This document shows, piece after piece, positions 27,214 through 40,600 of a stretch of 64,000 nucleotides of DNA; positions within the stretch are counted from its first letter, which is position 1; each line of letters begins with the position of its first letter. Made by a program: the position numbers and the translations under genes. The notes beneath the pieces are model-generated. The model made no database searches. It was not told the origin of the DNA and saw only the letters and a list, made by a program, of their open reading frames with translations. The DNA lies in NCBI RefSeq assembly GCF_910592395.1, contig NC_088311.1, forward strand, positions 6,326,501 through 6,390,500, in the 5' to 3' direction. Source of the stretch: Lineus longissimus (Eukaryota; Nemertea; Pilidiophora; Heteronemertea; Lineidae).

Positions 27214-29173
27214 TTAGTTCTCTTCCATCAGCTTGGACTTGATGAGCTCTTCGATAGTCATACCACTCATGGAGATTTCCTCCAAACCTGAAATCATGAA
27301 CAGAAAAACCATAAAGTATTTGTTGCAGCATGTCAGGAATAACCAGATATTGCAGAAGCTAGGTACATATTCATATTGTCTACACTGCTGGTCTTGAGAG
27401 GAATGTTTCAATGATGAAGTGTCTTACTGGTCTTACTTAGAAGTGTTTCACATTGTTTGCTGCTGATCTCGGCCCCTATTTTACTGCTCTGTGGCTGCCC
27501 AGTCCCCAAAATATTGCTTGAAATTACCTTGGCACCACATGTTGTGACAAGAAAATACTTACTGAGACAGTTTCCAACGATGAGAAGGAATCCCTTACAG
27601 CATTTTACAGCTTCGTCAGGGCAGGCCTCCTTGTGAGGCACTGCGTAGTACTCTGTAGAAAACTGAGGCTCCGTCCTGCAAATACAGCAGCTTGTGAAGT
27701 TAAAAATGTCCTTGTATTGCACAGTTTTTCTGGGTGGAAAATTGAGGGTTTTTTCCATTGACAATACATGAGGTTGCTATGAATAAAACAGAGTTTCAAT
27801 AGCACAAGATATTGGCACTGTACTCACATGAAGTACATGTCTGGAAGTAGATGAGAAATGCTCTGATAAGGACACCATTGTTGATGGAGATTGTCCTCAG
27901 TGTATGCTTTCAGGTGGTTCAAAGTCAAGTCAGTCATTGTTCCATCTGCATCATGAACTGCACCGTTGATTAGAATGCCATCATATTCGGTCCTTTGTCG
28001 CCTCACAAACACTTGAGATGAGTAATAAAATGCGAGATTCTGCCACCAACTATCTTCCGTTTTTCAAAGCTGAAGTTACACTTCTGCATCTTCACCCATC
28101 AAGTGTCACAATCACTCTGCCCATCAGATGGTGCTCTCCTAGAGCAGTCCCGGATGATACTGATTGCAAACCTTGATGGTAGAAGATGCATACCTGTATA
28201 TCAACTCGTACTTCGTGCATGTAAAAAATATTTTACATGTTTCTGATCCTGTCTTGATCTGTTCCGTTACCTTTATCTGCTCAACTTTGGTGCGTGATCT
28301 TTTGATCATGTTCACAGGTGTGTCATCCTCACAACACCAATTGCTGTGGAGAAATAATCAAATCAGCCAAATACATGTCAACAATTCATACATACCTATA
28401 AACTTGCTCATAAACAGAACAAGTGCTCATTAATCTACAGGGTTGGACTCCAGTCTTTATTGTCTCAGACACCGTCACGTATTCAACTTTAGTGCGAGAT
28501 CTTTTAATCATATCAACGGGCATTTCATTTTCACAACACCAGTGACTGCAGAAAAAATGATAAAAAAAATTGGAAAAACTGTGTTTGCGAAAGGTCCAAC
28601 TGTATATTGCGTCAGAACCTAAATAATTCCCTTGAAAAATTTGTGATGTAAGAAAAAGGTGAACCCGAGAATCATGATGTGATCAAGGTGATCTACATAT
28701 TAGCAGACACATCATTACTGCCACGTGATGATGACCATCTATCCTGTTGGTCCAATGGTTTTGGTGCCAGCAGAAACTGACACAATCCCTATAAGTCTTG
28801 ATCTGGCTCAACACAGAAATGATTATGTGGCAAAACGATTTCCGCGGCTTTTCATCCCGACTCATATCCTGTCAGCTATAAAGCAGAGTTCCCCGTCCCA
28901 CGAAGTTTTCTTAAGCCCATTTGGATGATGTAACAAGTTGTCAAGATGTGTAACAACATTGTCTTCTTGTCATATACTGCATACATTGGAGTGGTACACC
29001 TTCTTATTCAGGACCTTTTCGAAAATAAAAAACCTCGTCAATTAGAATATTTACCTGTTGTCCCCTGTCCTTCTTTGCCTATCAACGACCTCCTGAAGGG
29101 CTTTAGGGAGCTTATTCCCATGTATCATTACCACAAGAGCGGAGATGAACAGGACAATTATAAGATGCTCCAT
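27214..29173 (-). CDS. small secreted EMI-like domain protein with duplicated exons
   Basis: I do not recognise a named gene. The exons, right to left, are 29173-29055 (start MEHLIIVLFISALVVMIHG, a clear signal peptide), 28545-28396 (copy A), 28343-28194 (copy B), a possible copy C at 28049-27828, 27675-27563 and 27287-27214. Copies A and B are each 150 bp (50 residues), about 60% identical. Both start S-x-W-C-C-E, share P-V-x-M-I-K-R-S-R-T-K-V-E and end with C-x5-C-x3-Y-E-x-x-Y-R or a close variant. The next exon has ACPDEAVKCCKGFLLIVGNC. The order W-C ... C ... C ... YR ... CC-x-G ... C matches the EMI cysteine pattern of EMILIN and multimerin, split so that A or B would supply the first half. 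A short acidic tail ends KLMEEN. With one copy the protein is about 150 residues. The role is probably extracellular, but unknown. Confidence 0.75.
27828..28049 (-). other. possible third (divergent) copy of the EMI-like exon
   Basis: This open stretch (222 bp, 74 codons) ends in a good GTGAGT donor in the same phase as copies A and B. It reads RRQRTEYDGI where the others have KRSRTKVEYV. It lacks the WCC pair and has only one cysteine (QQWCPYQ). Its proposed acceptor (ATAG at 28050-28053) has a weak pyrimidine tract. It could be a diverged alternative exon, a separate normal exon or a decaying copy. Confidence 0.4.
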
Positions 29174-30670
29174 TTTCAAGAATTCAAAGACTGGAAGTCT
29201 GATAATTGTTGTTAATAAGCTCAAAATGGACGAGTTGAATTGCAAATGAGAGGGATATCCTCCGAAAATTTGATAAAATCTTGATTTAGGTTATCAAGAT
29301 AATTTATTGCATTAATTGTGAATTTAATTTGAAATGTCTACATGCTCAGGCCATTGGAATGAATTCTTAGTTGGTGTTCATAAGGAGGTCATAATCTCTT
29401 TTGATGCCTTGGTATGAGCAAGCACAAGTTTCACCAACATTCAGTTTATGGAAAGTGTGGGGACAGATTCCAGAGTACAGTCATCAAGAGAACTGTTCTC
29501 TATTCCAGAGGTAAGGTGTACTGCCATTGATTTGAAACAAGGACATGAAGTTGGCCCGGTATCCTAACGCGAGTCCCTCACAACAGAACAGGACATCAGC
29601 GCATGGACAGAAGCAAAGAAAATAACAAGATATCTTCTCAAAGGGTGTTGTCCTTTCAAAAAAACCAACGAAATGATTTTGTTTGGCCAACAATTTTTGA
29701 ATGGATGTGTTATCAGCAATACGACAGAAGCTGGACATCTGGGTAGGAAGGTATTTAGTAATGGATCCCCTGCCAGGAAATGGGCAGGAAGTGCTGATAA
29801 AAATATCTATACTGCTGTAACAGTCTGGATTCAGTTTAAGGACAAAATACTTTTGTCAGCGGGATCGAAGGGGTACAGCAGAATATTCCCCAGCAACATG
29901 GACAATAGATGTAGTTCACCACATCTGAGTAATTTTTAAGTCAGTTGGACTGCAGTAACAAGAGCTGGGACTAGGTCAAATTAGTCTCTTTGGCAAGTTG
30001 GTCTTCTTCTGCAAGTCAGTCTTGAGAAGTGGTATCTTAAGGCATTCTAGTGGAGTGGTCTCTTCTACGAAGTGGTCTCTTCTACGAGGTAGTCTCTTCT
30101 ACAAGGTAGTCTCGTGAGGTTCATTGCAGGGCCCAAGTCCAGTATTGAGATTGCAAGGTAACGAAGATTGAACAAAGTAACAAAGATATAAAACAACAAC
30201 ATGTATTTGCACTTTGTCAAAAATGTTGAAAAGCATATACAACGTGTATAATAGTACAATTACAAGCAATCTGATGATACACTACAACATCAGTATCAGT
30301 ATCAGTATTTTGGCGCAGTGTAGGCTACTGATGTTTTACATCAGTAAAAACAAGACAACACTTTTTTTTGTTTCCACCACTCTGATAGACAACAAAATCA
30401 ATATGCAATACACAAAACATTCAGAAATAAATGTACATGACATACCTGAACAACAAAAATTTTCATATGAAATTGACAACTTTGTTTCGCGATGGCAGTT
30501 TTATTGAAGTGACATTTTAAGCATTACACAGTGTTCAGCCAATGGTACAATCCCAAAGGCTCTGTAACATTCGATTGTGATTACTGCTACATATCAATCC
30601 ACCCGATTGTCAAAGATGGTCTCTTCAGAACTTGAAGTAACAGCTACTATAAATAGGAGCTACAATACGT
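29174..30670. other. upstream of EMI-like gene and downstream of PIGG
   Basis: No convincing coding exon is present. An 88-codon frame at 29673-29939 (+) lacks family similarity. The stretch holds a 17-bp tandem repeat at 30055-30119 and a short (ATCAGT)n run near 30292-30310. It contains the promoter of the EMI-like gene (minus strand, above 29173) and the PIGG 3' UTR. Confidence 0.5.
30055..30119. repeat. 17-bp tandem repeat, about 4 copies
   Basis: The units 'gtggtctcttctacgaa', 'gtggtctcttctacgag', 'gtagtctcttctacaag' and a partial fourth lie in direct succession. Weaker related words ('agttggtcttcttctgcaag') lie just upstream. Confidence 0.85.
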
Positions 30671-33600
30671 TTATAAAAGAACAATGAAGATTATTGTGAT
30701 TACTGAGCACATTCCTTCATACAACAGTTTGGGTGAGAAGACGCTCCACACAAACAGATGATAACGCAATGCTGCGGCCAAGACAGTGTAGATGGCTAGC
30801 GGCAGGGCGCGGCTCAAACCTAGCGTGAAACAGACGTCGTAAGTAGCGGCAATGTACCTGAAAATAGACGAATGGTGAAATACGTGAATAGGGTTGTCCA
30901 AGATTGCTGGAATACCTAGGGAACTGGTTTTTTTCTTAAAGAGGCTGTGTCCTGAAAGAATGGCTGCATTGTCTGAATCAGGTTTCACACATCCAAAACA
31001 TATAGGCCAGAGAGCTGATTATCTAACAACTGAGACATCTTAACGACTGCCTCCGATCAGCTGGGGTACTGGATAAATTAATAACACCTACCTCTCCTCT
31101 CCATCCTGCATGCCGACATATTTCTCACAGAGCACCGATATCAGACCCACCAACCAAAATACCGGAGAAGCATACGTCGCGATGGCCATCAGCATCCCGA
31201 TTATACCAGGGTTGTAACTATCCAAGCCGACATAACCAGCTGATACATCAACGGTTGCCAAGCTGTTTGAGTTTCCCTGCAAAGAGTTTGTGCGATTATT
31301 ATCAGGCTAGAAAAATGTATTTGAGCCTGGTGAGATCAGTTTTTTGTCTTCACATTTGCATTGAGAGTTACATTTAAAATCTTGAGAAGTGTATCACCAA
31401 AGAATGAATTAAACAGAACAATCGATATTTTCACAAGAGTGACAACATTATGGGCTTCGTACATTTTCTTGATTCCAGTTTCCAAGATTATTAGATCATA
31501 TTTTTTCTCCAAAAACATTCTGACAGCAAGGTCATAGATGGTCTTACCTGGAAGTAAAATCCTGCCTGTCCAAACCAAACGTAAAGCAGAGTCATAGCTG
31601 AGACACTGAGATTCATCCGAGGTACCAGGTGCATTGAAATGAAGTATTCCACCAGTACAATCATGGCAAATGCAACGATATTATGGGGTCTGACCAGCAG
31701 CATGATAACTAATGTCAATATGGAATGTACTCGTCTTGGCAATGTGCTGCTGAATGTCTTGAAGTATGCACCGTGCTCCGTGTTATCTTGATGTAGTGTC
31801 ATTTTAACGTAGATGTACCAGAGGAATGTGTAGATTATCACCAGAGCAAAGAGGCCATAGACGGCTTGAGCTTCTTTTGCACCACTGAAATAAAGATATA
31901 AGCTTACTAGTATGAGTTGTAATTTGTATTGGTGGTGAAGTAAACCACATTGGCCAAGGACATGAAGGGTCCAAGATGCCAACACAATGATGATTACAAA
32001 AGTAGACTGAAATTATTTCTGAAACTTACTTGTTTGAGTTTTCATACATTCCAGAAACGTGAACAGCACCGTTTGCAGCTCGGAAGAAATACACCCCAAT
32101 TGCAGCACCAGCCAACGCCACCCGGTAAAATTGGTCTTGATGGGTGATCCATTGGATGATAACGACCAACATTAAAGAGACAGCAACTAAGTATGACAAC
32201 ACCATCTTCTGCTCTGGCCTGAAAGCAGAAAAACCATACTACAAATACAATCAAATAGATAATGGAACTAACATCTACCAAGAGTCTCTTCACAAGCAAG
32301 AAGAGAAAGTACATGCAGTTTGGGTTTTGTTTTTTTTGTCAAACTTAATGGACAAATTGTGCAATCGTTTTACTTCACAATATTTTTCATCTCTTACCTG
32401 ACAAGCCAGTCACCAACGTCAGGAAGATGAGCCCATTTGTCCCCTGTCTGATTCCATGACCTAAGAATCCGACACACACAAACACAAATGAAAGATAGCA
32501 CCACGAATTTCCAAGGATTGACAGATTCGCATGAAGATTCACCAGATGTCTCAGGCGGGCATTCAGATGAGCTTGACTGTCGTAGCCGTCGTCTCCTCTC
32601 TCGATTAGAAAGGCCAGACCCACCGAACCCCTTCGAGGAATCCTCCGCCTTCTCCCAGGGCTTTTTCCGCCGAGAAGGATTATAGTAAGCATGGGCAGCT
32701 TCGGCAGAGTATTTGATGAGAATGATCAGGTTGATTGTCTGCATGAAGAAATACCACGTTTGGTGCTCCTCTTCTACGAAACTGCTCGACAGGAGGCTGA
32801 ATGTGTGACCGACTGTTCCCAAGATAAGGAACAACTCCAGAGGTGTCTTTGAGGATAATGACTGAAATAGAAATAGTTTGGATCTACACCACAGTTATCA
32901 TTCTTAACTACTCATTTGAGAACTTCGAATAAGTCGATGACATCAAGTATATAAAGTCTATGCTTGATGACATGGAGCTGACACAATTTCACTGCTTCTT
33001 AGTCTCACAGCAATGAGAAAGACACATCAATGCGCCCAGCTATCAATCCCCAATTCCCTGGTCACCAGAAACTAATTTGTTGAACAGAATTCCATGACTA
33101 GAACACAGACACAGACACTAATTCCTTACCTTATAGTACTGGACAATGGTTTTTCTAGACGTTGTGAAGATTATGAACCCAGTCAGAATGATAAGAGCAA
33201 CGTAAGTTCCTAGCGAAAGGAAGACTCGTAACAAGTCGATACCACAGAGGAGATCACTTCTGTTGGGACCGGTACAAGTCACAAAATGTGCTGTGGGAAA
33301 TCCAAAGCTAAATGCGATGAAGACTGCAAGTGATCCTGTACTGACTTCAAGTGACATGATATCTCTGTTGACATGGCAGTGAAGAAGTGAAAGCAGCACC
33401 TACATGGAGAAAAAAGTTGTTGGCATCAACACCATGCAACAATTCATTCAATTTGTTTTGGGATTTATTTTCCAAGAAATCATGGAACTATTCAGCTTGC
33501 CTGAGGAAGGATACACTGTAGGTTGTGAACCCATCTTCATCATCATGCTGCCTACCTAATCGCTGAATGAAAAGTCCTTTTCTAATCGCAGAACTGGTTG

Positions 33601-36480
33601 ACAACAAAGGACAGGGCATTCATTGACCAAATGTCATTTGCACACCCCTCATATATAATTTTCAAGTCCACATTCACTAACTAATGTATCTTTAAGACTT
33701 ATTCGCCGATGATATTTCCTTTGGCAGCAGTGTCCTGTCTTCAGCCTCTGGCTCAAGAAAACTTTCTAGAATGTGAATACTGACTTGCCCCGAGTTAAAC
33801 ATGTATTAGCAATCTTCCTCAGTTGATTCAAATCTAGCTGGGTAAATTTTGTTATAACACTTACCATCCAAAGAAGAAGGACACCAGTAACCAAAGCCTG
33901 TACATCATATTTCGAGAGTGAACTTGCTAACTTCCCTCTCATGCCAGTCATAGCCCTCAGATACTGGTTAGCCACCTTGTCTCCAAGATGCTTTGGATCG
34001 ATCTCAACTTTTCCTTCATCAGCCAGCAGCCTCAACCATTCTGAGTGGGCACCAAGGGCCCGTTTGTACATAAGGTAATTGTCGTCTGAAAATAAGTTAC
34101 CTAATATAAAATTTGTCACAAAACAAACTTATTTTGGACCAAGATCACAGTCACTTTAGAAAAACAATGCCACTCTTCGATGGCAGGGTTTAAATATCCT
34201 CCAATATCACCAAAACATATGTTGCACTTATGTTAACTTACCTGATTTGTAACTGGGTACATTCTGCCGGTAAACTTTTGCAAGTTGGTGTGTGTTAATC
34301 TGCATTGCATGGAGCTTCATTCGGATTGGCAAGCCGTGGAGTGCTCCTGGTGAGGCAGCCCCAAGACTGTTCTGGGGAATTGGCAAGCCAAGAAGAAGGG
34401 ACAGTGTAGGAGCAATATCGATCTGGTAGATCTCTTCAATCTTCTCATAATCTGAAGAAATGAAATAGGATACATGGAGATTATATCGTAAAATGAAAGT
34501 AAATAGACTAATGTTTACCATGCTTGAACTGAGGAACCATATATTCGACTCTGTCACTCCTTCCAGCTGACCCTCAATTTAAAGTCTAACAGGCTCCCAC
34601 TCATTGCCCACCAAAATGAATCGTTCTTGTTCTTTCATTTTCAAAGGAGACGACTCAGACATGTACTAGTTGTCTGAAAGCACAATTCAGTGGTACAAAA
34701 CATCATATGGTACAGTCTTCCAAAGTAAGAGCAAACACCTGAACCTAAAGACCACATTGCCCCTCTCCTTCTAGCCACTCACCGATTCTCTTTTGTCCCT
34801 TGATCTGTGAGCTCAGCATAACGAGAGGAGTGACCGTCTCACTGATGGATGCACCTCCATGGCTGCCCTGGTCACTCATGCCATGGTCTCCACACAGGAC
34901 AAACAAGCTGGGCTGCTCCTGATAAGCATCCTAGAATAAAAACCATGTGTTAACTAGGTTATTTTTAAAGCGACCAATAACAAACTACTTCAGTGAACCT
35001 AGAACTAGAAGATGAAAGATGGCGCACTGCATTCATACCTGTTTATTCAACGCTGTGTGTATTTTCTGGATAATCGCATCCATCTCTTTCAATTTCGGCT
35101 GAACCAACGGACTCCCTGGGCCAGCAAGATGTCCAATATGATCAAGACCCAGGTAATGGAGAATCATAACATCCCAGTCATTGTTAACCAACTCAGAATC
35201 AATGTGCCGACTCACATTGTAATCCACCTGGAAAATAACAATAAAGCTACTACCAGCAAATAATCTTTTGGTAAGCTTACAATCATGTAAGTAGCTTCAG
35301 CACATCAAGATGTGAATTTGACAAGTCAAGTTTGTAAGAGAACCCATTTCAAATAGCCCAAACCCAGGGTATTACGACAATACTTCTAGGAAAAGATTTG
35401 CAAAGGCTGCCAGCCTCTATTTGTGCTAGAAAATAGTTCACCCACTTGTGGCAACAAACTAGAAATATCAATATTTTGCACAAGAGTTATCATTCCACAA
35501 ACATGACATACCTCCGTATAATCAGTCACAAAGAATGAAGTTGTTCCATCCGTCCTTTGGAAGTGATCTGGAAACAATCTAATCCACGTGTCATCACCGT
35601 AAAAGATGATCTTCCTTCCAGAGTGACGCAGCTGGGTAATGAGATTGTCCTCTTGCAGCTCACTGGAGTCAAAGTTTAGGACAACATCTACAAAACCTGG
35701 GATTCCACCTGTGGCAAGAGCCTGAAAATGGGAAGAAGTCTAAAATGAAAAAACAACCAAGCTACTCTTGATAATTTGCATTAGGGTGGCCCTTTTGCAG
35801 TTCAAAACTGAATTGCCAATGCATCACTCAATAAACTCAAGGCAAATTGAGAAAATGAAATGGTGTTCTTCTGTCAGCAATAACAACCGCTTCATTGATG
35901 AAAATACTTTCAGTTTTATTTGGCAAGTGGTTCCTAAACTGAAAGTGAGTTTCTCTACTAAACCCGATGGCTGTTCCTTGATTTTGTGAATGGACTTTGC
36001 TATGAATGATCAGACAAAGACTGGACAAATAGTACACTTTTGACACCACAGACTAAAGGGAATGAGTCTAGATCTATTTTGAACATCAATAATCACCTTG
36101 ATGCGTGGCATTGTGACCGTAGGTGGATGAGCTTTGGCAATGAAGTTCAAGCTTTGTCCATTCTCTAGTAATCTCCTGGTGTACGGCATCCAACGACCAG
36201 CATCACCAAAGACAAAATCTGCCCTCAGCGCATCAATCAGCATGATCACAAGTCTCCCATATGTCGGTCCCAGACCAACTATACTTGAGGCGTTGTTTAG
36301 TTTTGTTCCATTTAGAAGGTCTTGTGTGTTGTCTGCTGATGGTTCTGGTGGGGCATCTTCCCCCACGGCAAAGCCTGGCACAACTTTTTTGACTGGGAAG
36401 TATCCATAGAGAAAGACAAGCAGTCCAACCACTTGTAAGAGCAGGCACAGGTAGAGAAATAAAGAAATGACGTTCTTCAT
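30671..36480 (-). CDS. PIGG: GPI ethanolamine phosphate transferase 2 (PIG-G)
   Basis: In the ER membrane, PIG-G with PIG-F adds the side-chain ethanolamine phosphate to the second mannose of GPI anchors. The 12 coding exons, right to left, are 36480-36097, 35721-35512, 35227-35039, 34930-34783, 34451-34242, 34085-33865, 33399-33130, 32861-32398, 32218-32030, 31884-31548, 31276-31092 and 30857-30671. They join to 997 residues; human is about 980. The N-terminus is a membrane anchor. The luminal alkaline-phosphatase-like domain shows VIMLIDALRADFVFG (Asp83), PPTVTMPR with the nucleophile-region Thr, GDDTWIRLFPDHF, HYLGLDHIGH (222-231) and GDHGMS (about 275). Many transmembrane helices follow, with SSSFVEEEHQTWYFF and RYHLFVWSVFSPKLLYEGM, which separate PIGG from PIGO and PIGN. 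Exon 8 has a charged RRRRLRQSSSS loop. An acceptor at 36497 shows a 5' untranslated intron. Confidence 0.97.
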
Positions 36481-37696
36481 TTGAACAGGGGTCAACCTGA
36501 AAAACAGGCATCATCATATCAATTATCCAGTCATGCATCACACCATCATCATTAGTAAAGCTAGCTATAGCCATCATCATACAACATAACATAACATAAG
36601 AGGAACGTAAAGTAAGTAAGTGTGGCATTCGCCCCCCCCCCCCAAAATGAGTCGTAGGCATGATGAAAGGAACACTTGAACAATTGGCTAAGTGAGATGA
36701 GATGTTCTCTCCGAAAAGAACCAAAGTTTGTGAGGGACCGAGTTTCGTCCGAAAATAGATAACTGTTTACACACAAATGCCGAAATGGCAATACAGGTAC
36801 ACGTCAACGGGTCATTGTCGGACGAAAGTTCGCCAAGAAAATCAAAGGAATTGAAGAATTCATTGAACTCATCAACACACCATTAGTTTTCAGTAAAGTC
36901 CAGCCTAGATCACTTTGGTATGTAGAGAGTAAGATTACGATTAACTCACGTGAAAGCTTCGGAAGTGGAGTTGTCAGATTGATTTGGGGCGCAATAACCT
37001 AGCGACCAATTAGTACACTAAGATTTCTGTGATATGACTTTTGAACACCCACTTTCACGGTTTTGCCGATGGAGGCGCCACTGTCTAAAAGGGAAAACGA
37101 TGTATTTCCCGCGATACGGACTGACGCATGACGTCATCAAAAAACCATGCTGATGCAAATGGTAAAATCGCATGGTATTTCGAAGTTTGGGTAACTCGCT
37201 TGTGGACGTTGAGATTTTTGAAAATTTGTCTTCACAAAAATCAATTTTCATCTATATTCTGGTGAGTATTCTCTTTTTGACTAATAGTTATGGGATTTCA
37301 GATAACTTGCTCTAAACGCAAAGCGTATTACTATTTATTTAAAAGTCCGTGATTTTGAAATATTAGAGGTAAAACTCTGAACTGCCCTGTTTTTGTTTTT
37401 CTTGGCTTTTATGCACGTACGGGCAAGTACACACAGGACAATGCATGGTGCACTGACTGTTGTTTTGTCATGTTTGTTGTGAAAAATCAAAAAGGGCAGA
37501 CCAGTTTGAGTTTGTCGTTTTGCTGACCCGTCATATGACTGTTATTGCTACAATTTGTCACATGGTGAAACATTCTTCATTAATTGCTTTCAGGTACCAG
37601 TTCATAATCTCATTATTATTGACATTAATCATTGTCAAGTATTTGTGAAGTCTTTTTGGGATCCCAACATTAACAAACAACAAGAAAAGCATCATC
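36481..37696. promoter_or_regulatory. head-to-head PIGG / FZR1 promoter region
   Basis: The start codons are about 1.2 kb apart and point away from each other. On the minus side a donor (CAC then GTGAGT) near 36950 marks a likely PIGG 5' untranslated exon. On the plus side CTG then GTGAGT at 37259-37266 marks a likely FZR1 one. Between them lie TTTCCCGC (37105-37112, an E2F-type site) and a full CRE palindrome TGACGTCA (37129-37136). These are good candidates for shared control, and E2F would suit a cell-cycle gene. Function is inferred from consensus only. Confidence 0.6.
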
Positions 37697-40600
37697 ATGG
37701 ATCCTGATTTTGAGAGAAGACTTCTCCGGCAACAGAATGGACAGACATCACCCTATGGATCAGTGTCACCATATGGTTCAGTAAGTTTATTCTTCCACTG
37801 CAGGTCGTGCTCTGGTGTCCAAATTATCCTGAATAAACCCAAAAGAAGAAATTATATTGTTTTGCAAATGCAACAGTGTCCTTTTTGTGTCACATACCAT
37901 AAGTTTTGAGTGAAGAAAGTCACTTTTGTTCCCTTCACTGTCATGTAAAATTCCTGTTTCTTGTAATTCAGCCGATGCAGACAAGTCCAGCCTCATCTCC
38001 AGGCAAGGACAAGTATGGTGATCGATTCATTCCTAGCAGAGCCGGTGCTAACTGGAAGATACATTTCAACCTACCGCAGGTATGTCTCATCTTTATGGCT
38101 TCCTTTCTAATACTTAATAACCACCATAGATCAGGAACCAGCCAATCTGCAATTTCCTTAACCAATATTCACTTAAAAACCTTGATTGTACACATAATAT
38201 CAATTCAATGAATGATCAGCATGATTTTAAGGTTCAAAGTGGTATTGAACAGATTGGTTAAAGTCAATTGCCTTTTAGTTTTAACAGTGTGTCTCACCAC
38301 ACCCATAGGCTGACAGTGGAAAAAATCAGTGCCTGTCACGTCCAAGGTCCCGGGTTTGATTCCTGGTCAGTCCTGATAGTGATATACTCAGGTGATGAGA
38401 AGGGGACTCTCTAAAAAACGTAGGTTTCACACACTCTTTTTATTTTTAGGATGGTTCAACGAGTCAGTCTCCAAGTCAGACAAGAAAAGCTAAAGAGCCC
38501 ACTACTGATAACACCAAGGATGGCTTGGCTTACAACTGCTTGCTGAAGAATGAACTACTTGGCGCTGGAATTGAAGACATCAAGGTAAAACCATTGACAA
38601 TTGAATTGATACTTGCATTGTCTAGCCATTTCTTTTAATGACATGAAGTGCATTGGTCTCCGCAACCACAAGTTTTGTGATGTAACCATGTTTTGATAAA
38701 ATTTGGGTTGACTTTATTTTCATTTTGTCCAGGCTGGCAGCAAAATCAGTCAGTAGTATATTAGGATTTTGTTTTATTGGCTCATTGCTTGTTTTGATCA
38801 GGTCATCTTTTTTATGTTAGCTTGTTTCAGTACATGTATGTCGCATCGTATTTTCAGGATCAGCAACCCGACGAAAGGAGAATTCTTGTTCCAAAAGAAA
38901 GTAAAAATATGTTTACAGTAAGTACATGTGTACCTGCTCTGCCCTTCCAGGTTTTCACAATCGTCACAAAATTTGGTAGCAGTAAAAATTCTTATCTAAT
39001 GCCTTCATCTGTTCCCTTGATTGCTGATTTCCCTGAACTAAGAAGGCCAACTTAGAAAGCTCTGTTATACTGTATATAAATATTGTCATGTCTCAGGTTC
39101 TGTTTTGAAGTGGTGTTGCTCAAGAAGTTTCTTACATTTATGAGCATATTATCCAGTGTTATACCTGGTAGTGATAATCATGAAGCCTGTTTTCAGAACA
39201 GTGACATCTTATATTTTTTCAGTACCGGGTACCGAGGAGAAGTTTAGAAAGTGGTGACACGTCTCCTTATTCCTTATCACCTGTCGGCAACAAGAGTCAG
39301 AAACTACTCCGCTCTCCGAGAAAGGTATTCTTCTGACTATTCATTCCATCGGAAGGACAAGCAATTCACCCCAATCAATTCCAAATATAACAATAGCTCT
39401 TGGGCTTCCATCAAGCAAAAAGTCTTTAGAGTTTACACTTTAGTCTACTATGCATGAGATTTTGAAACAGAAAAATTAGATGAATCTCTCTATTTTTCAT
39501 AGTGGCTCGACTAATGATGTGTTGTTTGGTTCCTTTCACCCAATATGACACATTTTTTACACTGAAATCATGTTTTCAGGCAATTAGGAAAATCTCTAAG
39601 ATTCCATTCAAAGTTCTTGATGCCCCCGAGTTACAAGATGATTTCTACCTTAACCTGGTGGACTGGTCATCCACAAATGTCCTCAGTGTTGGTTTAGGAA
39701 CTTGTGTATATCTTTGGAGTGCTTGCACAAGTCAGGTTAGTATTCTAGATTTTCCTCTAGCTATTTGCTATGTTTTGTCTTCTCTTTTTCCTAGCATAAG
39801 CCTTTTCCCAAAATTCATATATCGTCTTGGATATGCTCATTCTCCTGCATACTGACAGTTTAGTGATTGTTAATCATGAGGAAACCCATTTCATATTGTG
39901 TTCAACTCGTCTCCTTCTTACATTGTACATTCTTTTTCAGGTTACCAGACTTTGCGACCTATCTGTTGATGGAGACTCGGTCACGTCCGTGTCATGGGCT
40001 GAGCGGGTGAGTTAATAATAGACATGTTACACACCCACTTCCAAATCCCTCTTGGACATCAAGTACCATGTTAAATTACACATGCACAACCTATGTGATT
40101 TGATATAACAAGGGGATCAAGAATGAAGCTAGAGTTTTGGGCATTTTCTATTCTTACCATTGCCCCTGCAGCTCTGAGGTTGGATGACCTCCTCCTACTA
40201 TTCATGGCATCTGACTTATTGCTTTCATTCAGGGCCACTTGGTAGCTGTTGGAACACACAAGGGTGATGTCCAGATCTGGGACGTAGCAGCAGGCAAAAG
40301 AGTGTCCTTACTAGAGGGTCATTCAGCAAGAGTTGGTGAGTATCGTATACCTTTGTCTGTCGATTTTTCTTGTCCTTAATCTAGGAATGACCCGCAGCAA
40401 GGAGATCAACCACTGGTACTTTGTTGACGTCCCTATAGATGTTTGAATATATTGTCTTCTGTTTAAAAGGTGCTTTGGCATGGAATGCAGATATGTTGTC
40501 CTCTGGTAGCCGAGACCGCCTCATATTACAACGAGACATAAGAACGCCAACCTCAGTGACAGAGCGGAGACTCACTGGACACAGACAAGAGGTAAGAACA

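Noticed and set aside
29673-29939. 88-codon plus-strand frame between the EMI-like gene and PIGG
   Set aside because: No family similarity and no supporting start or splice context; AT-rich intergenic composition.
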